Part shown: in pieces, positions 23,901 through 37,090 of the stretch
Layout of the letters: each line of letters starts with the position of its first letter
Numbering within the stretch: the first letter of the stretch is position 1
NCBI GenBank assembly: GCA_024509875.1
Contig: JAMPIV010022931.1
Coordinates: forward strand, 186,001-250,000
DNA from: Oreohelix idahoensis
Taxonomy: Eukaryota; Mollusca; Gastropoda; Stylommatophora; Oreohelicidae
Direction: 5' to 3'
Length of the DNA stretch: 64,000 bases
Position numbers and translations under genes: made by a program
The notes under the pieces: model-generated
Databases searched by the model: none
Told to the model about the DNA's origin: nothing
Seen by the model: the letters and a program-made list of their open reading frames with translations, nothing else

Positions 23901-25180
23901 AATTTGCCAATAAGAAGAGATGCTTACGACAACTTTGTCCTGGTGACAAAGCATTTGTATTACTACCTTGTAGGGAAAACAGATTACTTATTTCTTGGAA
24001 AGGTCCGTACGATATAATATCGAAAATTTCCGATGTCGACTATATTGTCGATATTGATGGGAAGCATAAAACCTTCCACATCAATATGCTTACGGAATTC
24101 CATGAACGTCCGGATTATTTGCAACCCATTTTCCAAGCAACGGACAATTCTCCAGTACCACATGGTCATTACTCATCACTGTCCGTGATACAGGATGAGG
24201 AAACAAGTTTTTCAGATGTAAATCTTCCTCTTCCAATGATCCCACTTCATTCTAGTGAATCATGGAAGAACGTTACTGTCTCTCCTGATTTGTCTCTAGG
24301 AGAACAGCGACAAGTTTCAACTATGTTGCAAACATTTCAGGATGTACTCACTGACATCCCTGGACAAACGCATGTCATTGAACATGACATTGTTCTAACT
24401 GACCATACTCCTATTAGGGTTAGACCTTATCCTATACCTATACATTTTCAAGCACAGGTCGAGAAAGAGTTGGATGAGATGATAGATTTGAAAATAATCG
24501 AACCATCCACCTCTGCATATTCTTCGCCGATGGTTATTGTTCGTAAAAAAGACAATAACATACGTCTTTGCGTTGACTATCGAAAATTGAATCAAGTAAC
24601 GAAGTTCGATGCCGAACCTATGCCTTTACTGGAAGAGCTACTTACTCGACTCTCCAAATCTCATTTTTTCACTAAACTTGATTTGTCTAAAGGATATTGG
24701 CAAGTTCCTTTATCTGAACGCGCCAAACCTCTCACGGCTTTTTCAACACCTAGAGGTTTGTTCCAATGGAATTTTATGCCTTTCGGTCTTATGAACGCAC
24801 CAGCTACATTCGTACGCATGATGCGCCGAATCCTATCTTATCGGTCAGATGTCATTGCATATCTAGACGACATCTGTCTTTTCAGCGATACTTGGGAAGA
24901 TCACTATTCAGGGTTAGATGAATTGCTGTCTACTTTGCGTGAGCACAACCTGACAGCGAAACCCTCTAAAGCCTATATTGGTTTTAGCGAAATTTCTTTC
25001 CTAGGCCACCGAGTTGGTCATGGTTTCCTAAAGACAGAGGACCATAATACTAGTAAGATACTTAACATCTCAATCCCTAAGACTAAAAAACAGGTGAGAA
25101 GTCTGTTAGGTCTTATTCAATTTTATGGCAGATTCATTCAGAATCTATCCTCTATCATGGCACCTCTTCAACACTTCTAA
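20945..25180 (+). CDS. Element A Gag-protease-integrase-reverse transcriptase
   Basis: Frame of 1,411 codons. Order: rest of the charged Gag helix (to about 21215), Gag globular part (21270-21800), a Gly/Arg/Asn/Tyr-rich disordered part (21830-22230), a C-x2-C-x13-C-x-H motif (CPQCKTLF to CGH, 22334-22393), protease LFDSGCTTIGV (22487-22519), integrase zinc region HAHDSQCAGHMGF to CRSCKVC (23074-23210), integrase core with Asp in MAIDIIGP (23282-23305), LSDHGTQ (about 23467) and NGMVERLN (about 23570) spaced as D-x35-E, a GPY/F module SWKGPYDII (about 23994-24020), then reverse transcriptase with LDLSKGYWQVPL, MPFGLMNAPATFVRMM and the YLDD active site (about 24859-24871). The frame breaks near 25167. 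No zinc knuckle of the CCHC type is present. Confidence 0.93.
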   Translation: MKLNKKKLEREAAAEQKRLDSEAEQKRLDSEAEQKRLDREAEQKRLDREAEQKRLDREAEQKRLDREAEQKRLDAEEKKAIREHEFELEKLRLTSMSNVNQASGNGKPSTYKVKVPPFNQSSDDITFWLDRFERSCRTHNVDKSQYANQLSENLKGESLTRLCLVGEADKDNYDVIRAALIKKYQLSEEGYRLLFKTMVPETGVEFSEFTAKARLTVDRWIELSKTEKTYEGLMDLLLRDKIMSCVNKPFLEFIHERKPKSLKEMEEYCSQYVTAHPDVTFGNTKIKESMPVASATPYNPNYSHRFQGPQNRFDKKGNHNSYQNQGNQSFQGSSSKNWRRADSSRHRGGHNYRNFRRGSNYRNYQGYPSWSQQDHNYRDTHYNEYDNGNQGNYDSNPNRGYNRGNNNYRGDNNRGRSQYKRHKPHFQANSAQQESNEAYKQSKDNNDASNMACAAFDFGRASQCPQCKTLFEPTTVSTLSCGHPLPALPASVAHDGRGALVLHKGLVNNNPVSVLFDSGCTTIGVRQSLVDPSRATGQVVKCVTFGGTLEKYSTAIIRIATPFFTGDVHACLLPNPIADLIIGRIHGVKECTPQQISTWERQNMQIANAVVTRAQALNMPQTSSTEDNEVHNQDNPLVISRDSFIKQQEDDPTLKKFFILATKGDPNKDTSRKSWITKKNGVLVRMVQDSITSSHSQILVPKNLRVKILQHAHDSQCAGHMGFSRTKSRVLAAFFWPLVNKDIRIYCRSCKVCQEVKSKGPRHAAPIQAADIPIRPFQKMAIDIIGPFKIKSARGHQFILTCVDMCTRWPEAIPLKSITTADIADALWLIFSRLGFPGEILSDHGTQLISDTMSQVMSTLQIDRSLSSIYHPMSNGMVERLNRTLKNLLGKITEDHPQDWDRVLPAALFAYREVPNEHTGFSPFELVFGARPRGPMSLLHDLITSDNIDDDTKSSYEYVIALRQKIIEACKLATSSSEFAKQKARQFANKKRCLRQLCPGDKAFVLLPCRENRLLISWKGPYDIISKISDVDYIVDIDGKHKTFHINMLTEFHERPDYLQPIFQATDNSPVPHGHYSSLSVIQDEETSFSDVNLPLPMIPLHSSESWKNVTVSPDLSLGEQRQVSTMLQTFQDVLTDIPGQTHVIEHDIVLTDHTPIRVRPYPIPIHFQAQVEKELDEMIDLKIIEPSTSAYSSPMVIVRKKDNNIRLCVDYRKLNQVTKFDAEPMPLLEELLTRLSKSHFFTKLDLSKGYWQVPLSERAKPLTAFSTPRGLFQWNFMPFGLMNAPATFVRMMRRILSYRSDVIAYLDDICLFSDTWEDHYSGLDELLSTLREHNLTAKPSKAYIGFSEISFLGHRVGHGFLKTEDHNTSKILNISIPKTKKQVRSLLGLIQFYGRFIQNLSSIMAPLQHF
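20997..21158 (+). repeat. Six 27-bp tandem copies inside Gag
   Basis: Six consecutive 27-bp units encode RLD(S/R)EAEQK, a nine-residue charged helical repeat, followed by a partial seventh at 21159. Units differ at very few bases, so the expansion is recent. The length is a multiple of three and keeps the frame. Confidence 0.92.
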
Positions 25181-25674
25181 AGAAAGGTTCGCCTAATGTG
25201 GTCCACTGGTCTCAGGAATGCCAATGCTCTCTGGATAAGATTAAAACATTGTTTTCAACACCACCTATTTTAGTGCTACCTACTAAAGATAAGACATTCG
25301 TTCTTCGTAGTGACGCTTCATCCACTGGGATTGGAGCGGCACTAATGCAAGAGTACTCTGGAACTCTGCATCCTGTAATGTATATTTCCAGAAAACTTAA
25401 TGCGGCAGAAAGGAATTATTCGGTTTTAGACCGTGAGCTATTAGCTATGGTTTGGTCGATCCTCAAACTACAGAGATTCCTTCTAGGCGCACATTTCATA
25501 GTAGAAACCGACCAAAAAGCTCTTACTGCTATACAGAGTAAGAATTTGAAGAGCTCGAGGTCTACTCGATATGCAATTGCTCTTCAACCTTTTCATTTCT
25601 CTGTGCGAGCTATTCGTGGATCAGATAATGTGATGGCAGACATTCTGTCAAGATGCCCACATGATTCCACATAA
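25164..25674 (+). CDS. Element A RNase H (after frameshift)
   Basis: Continues the polyprotein in the next frame after a one-base loss near 25167 (a T run). The connection domain with WSQECQCSLDKI is followed by RNase H: FVLRSDASSTGIGAAL with the first Asp, NYSVLDRELLAMVW with the Glu, VETDQKAL with the second Asp, and NVMADILSRCP with the last Asp. All four catalytic acids are present. RNase H removes the RNA template during reverse transcription. The stop at 25672-25674 ends the polyprotein; no envelope gene follows. Confidence 0.9.
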
Positions 25675-26140
25675 CTATTAGGGCTTAGACTTCTTGATAT
25701 GTCTAGTTCTATAGTAGTTCCTTTTCTATACCATGATAGATACACATTTGTAATTTAATAATATAATGATTGTATCACTACATAGCGGTTCATTGATGTT
25801 TATTCACCGCTGTGCTTTGATGATTTTTTCTTCATAAATCATAAATTTAAGATATCTAATACGAAATGATGATATGAATTTTTTAGGCATTGTGTAATTG
25901 CCAGAATTGTATTATACTTTGATGACACCTTCCTGGAAAAATATACTTGTAGAGAAATAATTTCTCTCAGTTTATGAGACACATTCTCACCAGTCGCTCC
26001 ATAAGTCGACTTAGCCTCATATTAGGCGTTATAGGTATTCCTGATATTTTCATCTGCGCATTATTCATGCGTTGTGAGCCTATTGTACGTTGCTCCTAGA
26101 TGTATTTCAAAAAAAAAAAAAAAGTTCCATTTTTTTTTTC
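25675..26140 (+). other. Element A 3' untranslated region
   Basis: AT-rich tail between the RNase H stop and the polypurine tract, with A and T runs at 26110-26140. No coding frame. Confidence 0.7.
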
Positions 26141-26160
26141 CCCGGGAGGTGTGGTAAGAC
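26141..26160 (+). other. Element A polypurine tract
   Basis: cccgggaggtgtggtaagac lies directly before the 3' LTR start TGTTACG. The element C equivalent is ggggaggtaataagggagc, also directly before TGTTACG. Confidence 0.7.
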
Positions 26161-27852
<1,692 letters not shown>

Positions 27853-28336
27853 TAAGTGAGAAATAAGGTAAAAGAAATAGATTTCACTAGCGAATAGTTT
27901 AAGGGTAGAATCTATTCCTGGATTGAGAAGATACTCTAGTCCAGCCTATCTTTACGACTGTAATTTGTTAACAGACAGTCCTACACTCCATACATGGAAT
28001 ATATATGTTTAACTGCTCACGCGCACACACACACACACACACACACATGTAACAACAAGACACACAGACGTGAAAACTATGGTAAATGGAGATTGGGTAT
28101 GGGCTAGGCTGCCCAACACAATTAATTAAGTTTTGTTCAGTTTATTATCATTTAAACTCTCACAACATCAAACATGTAGAAATCAATAAAATCATAGGTT
28201 ACAGAATTATGAAAATGACCCCATAAGTGTCCTACCCTCTTGCTGAGAAAAGATCCCGCAAGAAAGTTAATAACCCCCAAAAAATCATAGAGTAACACTA
28301 GGGTATACAAATAGACAGTATCGCAAAGAACACCTT
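27853..28336. other. No gene recognised
   Basis: Short intergenic stretch with a CA microsatellite of about 12 units at 28024-28047. Confidence 0.6.
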
Positions 28337-29863
28337 TCACTATCTTGTCTCTAACAGAGATTGTGTGACGAACACTATTTTGTCTCTAACAGAGAGACTG
28401 TAAGGAACACTATCTTGTCTCTAACAGAGTTTGTGTGACTAACACTATCTTGTCTCTAACAGAGAGTCTGTAATGAACACTATCTTGTCTCTAACAGAGA
28501 TTGTGTGACTAAATCTATATTGTCTCTAACAGAGATTGTGGGACTAACACTATATTGTCTCTAACAGAGATTGCGTAACTAACACTATCTTGTCTCTAAC
28601 AGAGATTGTGTGACTAACACTATCTTGTCTCTAACAGAGATTGTGTGACTAACACTATATTGTCTCTAACAGAGATTGTGTGACTAACACTATCTTGTCT
28701 CTAACAGAGATTGTGTGACTAACACTATATTGTCTCTAACAGAGATTGTGTGACTAACACTATCTTTTCTCTAACAGGGATTGTGGGACGAACACTATCT
28801 TGTCTCTAACAGAGACACTGTAAGGAACACTATATTGTCTCTAACAGAGATTGTGTGACTAACACTATCTTGTCTCTAACAGAGATTGTGTGACTAACAC
28901 TATCTTGTCTCTAACAGAGATTGTGTGACTAACACTATCTTGTCTCTAACAGAGATTGTGTGACTAACACTATATTGTCTCTAACAGAGATTGTGTGACT
29001 AACACTATATTGTCTCTAACAGAGATTGTGTGACTAACACTATCTTGTTTCTAACAGAGATTGTGTGACTAACACTATATTGTCTCTAACAGAGATTGTG
29101 TGACTAACACTATCTTTTCTCTAACAGAGATTGTGGGACGAACACTATCTTGTCTCTAACAGAGACACTGTAAGGAACACTATATTGTCTCTAACAGAGA
29201 TTGTGTGACTAACACTATATTGTCTCTAACAGAGATTGTGTGACTAACACTATATTGTCTCTAACAGAGATTGTGTGACTAACACTATATTGTCTCTAAC
29301 AGAGATTGTGTGACTAACACTATCTTGTCTCTAACAGAGATTGTGTGACTAACACTATATTGTCTCTAACAGAGATTGTGTGACTAACACTATCTTTTCT
29401 CTAACAGGGATTGTGGGACGAACACTATCTTGTCTCTAACAGAGACACTGTAAGGAACACTATATTGTCTCTAACAGAGATTGTGTGACTAACACTATCT
29501 TGTCTCTAACAGAGATTGTGTGACTAACACTATCTTGTCTCTAACAGAGATTGTGTGACTAACACTATCTTGTCTCTAACAGAGATTGTGTGACTAACAC
29601 TATATTGTCTCTAACAAAGATTGTGTGACTAACACTATATTGTCTCTAACAGAGATTGTGTGACTAACACTATCTTGTTTCTAACAGAGATTGTGTGACT
29701 AACACTATATTGTCTCTAACAGAGATTGTGTGACTAACACTATCTTTTCTCTAACAGAGATTGTGGGACGAACACTATCTTGTCTCTAACAGAGACACTG
29801 TAAGGAACACTATATTGTCTCTAACAGAGATTGTGTGACTAACACTATCTTGTCTCTAACAGA
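28337..29863. repeat. 35-bp minisatellite, locus 2, about 43 units
   Basis: Tandem units of 35 bp with the form agagattgtgtgactaaca then ctatattgtctctaac. Variants (tatctt or tatatt; gattgtgtgact, gattgtgggacg or gacactgtaagg) alternate in an ordered way. The variant trio starting with tatcttttct begins at 28761, 29111, 29391 and 29741, that is 350, 280 and 350 bp apart, exactly 10, 8 and 10 units. So blocks of units were duplicated together. Every unit holds a tctct-aac-agaga inverted repeat. Confidence 0.95.
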
Positions 29864-30052
29864 ATCTTTGTTTACCACTATGGTAACTGTAGGTATTTTT
29901 AGCTCCATGTAAATATGAGAGTCCCCGTGTAGTTCCCGGGGGTCACTTATTAGATAAAGAAAGAGCAGGACTACTACACCACAAGTCAACTCCTTTAAGA
30001 CAACTAATATGAGATTGTCCATAGGGGTGGCGACCTCATCATGTGAATATAT

Positions 30053-30336
30053 TGCTACATAAAGCAGTGCTACAATGGAACAAACCAGTGTTACAATGGA
30101 CTAAACCAGTGCTACAATGGAACAAACCAGTGCTACAATGGACCAAACCAGTGCTACAATGGACCAAACCAGTGCTACAATGTAACAAACCAATGCTACA
30201 ATGGAACAAACCAGTGCTACAATGAAACAAGCCAGTGATATAATGTACCAAACAAGTGCTACAATGGAACAAACCAGTGCTACAATGGAACAAACCAGTG
30301 CTACAATGTAACAAAACAGTGCTACAATGGAACAAA
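30053..30336. repeat. 21-bp minisatellite, about 13 units
   Basis: Unit gctacaatggaacaaaccagt with few changes. Since 21 is a multiple of three, long frames appear on both strands (repeating VLQWNKP on plus, HCSTGLF on minus) without being genes. Confidence 0.93.
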
Positions 30337-30654
30337 TGTCAGTTAAGTTATCATGTAGGGGGTGTCTTTTGTCGCTGGTTACCCGCATAAAGGCTTTTGC
30401 CTGTGCTATCGCATATCTGGATCTAATCGGCAGCAATCTGAGCAAGTATCACATTGTCACAATGGGGGTATCACGCGTACAACCCAAAACTAGTCGCATC
30501 CCTTCATTTTGAAAGCGTTCCAGTCGTTCACATTGTGACACTGACAGCGTGAGTATTCCTAGCCCATACTCGATTACTGAAATCAAGAGCTGATGATACA
30601 GGAGAAACAATGGCTCTGTTCCAAGCGCGCAGCAGCCATTTTTTTTTTTTTTTT

Positions 30655-31090
30655 AGGCTGCCAGTCCTAGTTTACACTTGTGTATGATCAGTTTGACATG
30701 ATACTGGAATGATAGCCTACGATCAAAAGTTACTCCCAGATACTTCAGTCTGTCATGTCTTTCAATGTTCTGTCCACTGAAAGTGATGTCTCTGGAAGGT
30801 CCGCTTTCACTATGGAGTTGTTCAAAGAGCACCACATCATACAGGCCATGGTGGGATTGACCTTCGATCTGCTTTCCTAACACGATTCAGAAACCGCCTG
30901 AAGTCTCTTGTATGCCTTGGACCATTTCCTATCTGTCTGAGCCAGTTCTATACATGAGTATGTCATCCGCGAAAGCTAATGTTCGTCCCAGACCAGGTGG
31001 TTGAAAGGTTGCTACTTTTGCTGTGTAGATGTTAAACAGCACTGGTGATAGTGCAGAACCCTCCCAGGATGATTTCTCATTCGCAGGGAA
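30655..31090 (-). pseudogene. LINE reverse transcriptase fragment (FADD) with A tail
   Basis: Read on the minus strand: a broken reverse transcriptase segment with the active-site stretch LAFADDILMYRTGSDR near 30945-30990, then a stop-interrupted part, then RHDRLKYLGVTFDRRLSF (about 30700-30755). This is the thumb region of a Jockey/I-like non-LTR element. It ends in a long A run (T run at 30637-30655 on plus). At least one stop lies between the two parts, so it is dead. Confidence 0.78.
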
Positions 31091-31189
31091 AACTCACGAG
31101 CTAGTTTACAAAGATTCCCTTTAATCGTGAAGTGTATGAGATAGGAATGCGATATTTTCTTTGCATTGAAGTTAACATTAGCTTTAAAT

Positions 31190-31606
31190 ACCATTAAGTT
31201 TGTCAAGCGCCAGACATGTGCAGACTCCATACCTGAAGGTCGTGTGCATTTGCTCGGTATTTCGTGGAAAGACAAAGTGACAAATGTCGAGGTGTTGTCA
31301 CGTGCTGGCCTTCAAAGCATGTATACTCTGCTTAAACTGCACAGACTACGCTGGCTTGGTCATAACCGCTGCATGGAAGATGGTCGCCTCCCAAACGCTA
31401 TCTTCTACGGACAACTGGCAGATGGCAAAAGAAAAGTTGGGCGACCACAGCTGAGATTCAAAGATATGTGCAAGAGAGACATGAGGGCACTGGACATAAA
31501 TCCAGCAACTTGGGAGGATGAAGCTGCCGATCGCATCAAGTGGCGATGCTACCTACGGCGCCACCTCAGATTGGGCGAAAAGAAGCTCTCACAGCAAGGA
31601 GAATAG
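31190..31606 (+). pseudogene. LINE ORF2 C-terminal fragment, different family
   Basis: Encodes the tail of another non-LTR protein: LLGISWKDKVTNVEVLSRAG, LHRLRWLGHNRCMEDGRLP, GKRKVGRPQLRFKDMCKRD and a Trp-rich end. It is the same kind of post-reverse-transcriptase region as at 7937 and 12646 but clearly a different family. 5' truncated; the upstream boundary is not defined. No catalytic domain. Confidence 0.82.
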
Positions 31607-32560
31607 AGTAGAAAACATCGAAACGAACACCAGAAAAATAAGCAGCTGCGGGCTGTCACCTCAGGGGCGCATTCCCAAAGTTATGACTGAAGGAGCTATT
31701 ATTATTATACCCAGCGGACCGTGTGTCTATGTTTAACGAGGCAAAACTCTATTTAAATAAAAATAAATTCAAACAAGCGCCAGTGGAACAAGAGATGAGA
31801 AGACCACGCTGGCGATTGATTAGACACACCATTCAGGAAACCTGTTACTATATCATTACCAGGCAGTCCTTGTTCTCAAATCCTAGGGAAAGAGAAGCCG
31901 CGGCAGACTGAAAACACTTAGAGAAGAGATCTGGAGACAGAAATGAAAATAACGAGGAAGACACGATAAGACCTTGAGCTGATGGGGACAGAAGGACTTG
32001 GCACACACTTGCTGAAGGTCTATACTTCTTGGGTAACTAAACAGTAATGAATAAATGAAAGAATCGCGTTAATGTCCGGGATTTTAAAGACATTGAATGG
32101 GTCATCATCTAATCATCCAATCATTAAAGTCTTCCACAACCAAATAATGACTGTAACTCACAGGTGACAGGTATTACTTCTGGCCAGAAAGACACAGTAG
32201 AAACATCAGGAGAAGAATGTTCAATCACTGCACCTGCAGGAACATACGCAGCAAGACCTGGAGTAAAGTAACTAACACGAGCGATTGATGATTGCAATTT
32301 TTCTATCTCGCTTGCTTGTGGTTCAGTTTTACAGTGATTTTTGGCATACTCTGCTGCAAAATGTCTTTCTCTTACATCATTCTACATATGTGATCTAGGG
32401 TGTAGTTACTTCAATTTTTTCTAATGCCTTCATTTCGCGTTCTGTCTAATAATGGCCCTTTTCAAGCATTTCAGTTGAAACTATTTTCAAGGCAGAAGAG
32501 TGGAGCAAGTTAAGTGAAAATTAGACGAACTACCAGCAAATCATCATCAGCCTTGGTAGA
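31607..32560. other. No gene recognised
   Basis: No supported feature apart from short frames. Confidence 0.5.
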
Positions 32561-33434
32561 GAGTGCAGAACTAAGGCCAATGGGAGAGCAGAGCTGGAAA
32601 TTGATCAGCTGATAAATGAACATGCTGGGGCTGCTGATGCCATTGTGTACAAGGATGGATCTTGTAGTCTGTTGTAAGAAATCTGGGTGGAACCCATTTG
32701 CTAGAGTAATGGGCAGAATCGCTGCTGAATATAGCGGGGCTTACATGATAACAACCTCCAGCATGAGAAAAGAGGTAGAGCCAGCTACTGCAGCCTTAAG
32801 GGGGCTGTCTAAAACTTCATTAATAAGAGTAGTTATTGTATCAGACTGATATTTCACGCTTCGGGAGGTCCAAAGTGGATGGCTCCAGCATGAATGGAAA
32901 GAAACCTCCATGGAAGCCTCGAATCTTCAGAAAATGGTGTGGGTCTACTGTCCTGGTCATGCGGTGGTAGGCGGTAATGAAAGAGCTGACAGCCTCAAGA
33001 GCGCACATAGAAGGTGCATTGGATATGGAAAAGGGAGAGATAGTGAGAGCAATTAATGATCCAAAAGGAAGGGAAACCCGAAGGTCCTGGGTTCGAGTCC
33101 TGGGTAAGCCACTCACGTCTGTTGCTTGTCTGTTGTCTAGTTTTCTACTTCTTTATTTCTTACGAATGCCCGAAAACATACCTTTATGTTTGTCTAATAT
33201 TTGTTTGCAATTAATGATCGCCTGTTAGAGAATTCCACTGCAATAGAAAAATCATTAAGGCCACGATTGATGGAGTTTGGCATCAAACAGAAGGCCAGCA
33301 GGGATAGACTAAAGCCCCTTTATCATATAAGAGTTACGCCAACTATGTCAGAATCGAAAACGAGGCTGAACGACGTTGACGCCATTTTCGGCTGGACAAT
33401 ACCAGGACTAGTAGCGAGAATAAGCATCGAGTAA
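32561..33434 (+). pseudogene. LINE-type RNase H domain, decayed and interrupted by a SINE
   Basis: Conceptual reading in shifting frames shows AIVYKDGSC (first catalytic Asp region, about 32640), a RVMGRIAAEYSGAYMITTSS stretch (about 32702-32761), VVIVSD (about 32830-32847) and WVYCPGHAV-like residues with NERAD (about 32940-32990). This is an RNase H of the kind carried by I/Jockey-like LINEs. There are several frame changes and stops. A SINE splits it at 33062-33206; the tail resumes at 33207 and stays open to 33434. It lies on the strand opposite to the FADD fragment at 30.7-31.1 kb, so if both came from one element they were rearranged. Confidence 0.8.
33062..33206 (+). mobile_element. 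tRNA-derived SINE (5'-truncated) with 13-bp target duplication
   Basis: A 145-bp insertion with a perfect polymerase III B box GGTTCGAGTCC at 33090-33100. The sequence gcaattaatgatc lies directly before (33049-33061) and after (33207-33219). I see no A box, so the head is probably truncated. The 3' end is T-rich (atatttgttt). It differs from the SINE at 7352-7629. Confidence 0.87.
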
Positions 33435-34968
33435 GATTTTTTTTTCTGTAAATTCACTTAATGTTGTAAGATGAATCGCATAACCACTCAGCTGGAACTA
33501 CAGGGTTAGATATCCCTTGTGTTGAATTGGAAGAGCGCTTGGAGTAGATTTTGTGGTCAGGGCATTTGCTGACAGGTACATGTATGCACAAGATATATTA
33601 GCCTAAGCAAGCGCATGCTGATAATTGAGAAAGTGAAAGAAACAGGAGGGCGACTCATATGGATAAAGGCAGCCTGAGACTATCATAGCAATGATAACAA
33701 TAATTATAAATCCCATAGCGGTGCATAACTGTTTATTATAACGTTATTGTTATTTTATTATTTGCTTCATGTAAATATTGTTTGTTTTGGGTACCCCACT
33801 GCTACCGCAGGATTCCAGTCAGGTGAAGAACGTAACATTCTCCTCGATCTCACGGTTCCCGAAAGCAATTAGCTCCACGAGTTGTCATCTATACCTGAAG
33901 TACAACCCTTTTCGACGTCCATCTCTCAAATGGGAAATGAGCTCACGCAGTGTATAACGAGCAATAGCAAATCTGAAATCATATTTGGCAGTAGTAGTTT
34001 CCTACTCGCCTCTTGATCACAAATCGGAGCATAGTGGCTTCCAACATATCGATCAGCACAGCGTCTTCAGCAGAATTGAAAGCACCAGACTTTGTGCTTA
34101 AACCGAGCGCTCAGTCACAAATAAAGATCAAACCATCCAAACCGGATTTAAACATCAAGTACGCAAGCCTATTTCACGCGCTGGATAATAGCGCTGTGCA
34201 CCGTTTGTCCTAAATTGACCTCGTCTTGTATGTGATTCTGGCCACTCCAACCCCCGCCCACCCCCCCCCCCCCCCCCCCCCCCCCACGTATTAGCTGTCA
34301 GCTGAATATAGACAGAGTAATCTACAGCCTATCTTGTTGTTAGTGTGTGAACAACGGCGCATGGATAGCGCCTACAGTGGTTTTATAGTGTAGTTCATCA
34401 TCTGTAGAAGGATATACACATAAAGACACTAACTGGAGTTATTGGATTTGGTTCCCCAGAAGCGGAAGGATTAGGAACTCTGTTATTTATTTGTCGGTGT
34501 TCTACGGGAGGGTTTTTATGTTGGTGGAGTGTTGGTTTCTATGATGTTTAATTAGATATTTGTTAACTTGATGTGAAAATTGATGTCTTTCTTATGTTGT
34601 TGTGTTGATTTACTTATTTCATATATTTTCTTCCTTCAAGAACCTTCAATGAATTTTACTCATTTATTAAAGCGCTGTTCACGACTCTTCACCCTAACTT
34701 AATATTGCAGCTCTTACTATTGTCTCTATTGGACCAGAGAAAGGAGAGGGAGAGAGAGAGAGAGCGGGTGGTTCTTAAGACAATATAAAGGGCTTGGAAA
34801 GAGAGACAGCTTTAATGAATCCTCTTCCAGGTTCGTCTCAAGTTCACCCTATTTTACACATTATCGATGTGTTGTCTATAAATCTGTCAGTTCACTCTCA
34901 TTATCGATTTAACAAAAATTGTCTGACTCGACAAATACTCTAAAACCTTAACTCAACCACGACATGTG
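33435..34968. other. No gene recognised; low-complexity tracts
   Basis: A C run of about 25 bases lies near 34260-34285 and a GA run near 34744-34763. Short frames only. Confidence 0.5.

Positions 34969-37090
<2,122 letters not shown>

Noticed and set aside
30043..30335. Repetitive frames on both strands over the 21-bp repeat
   Set aside because: Unit length is a multiple of three, so open frames arise by periodicity.
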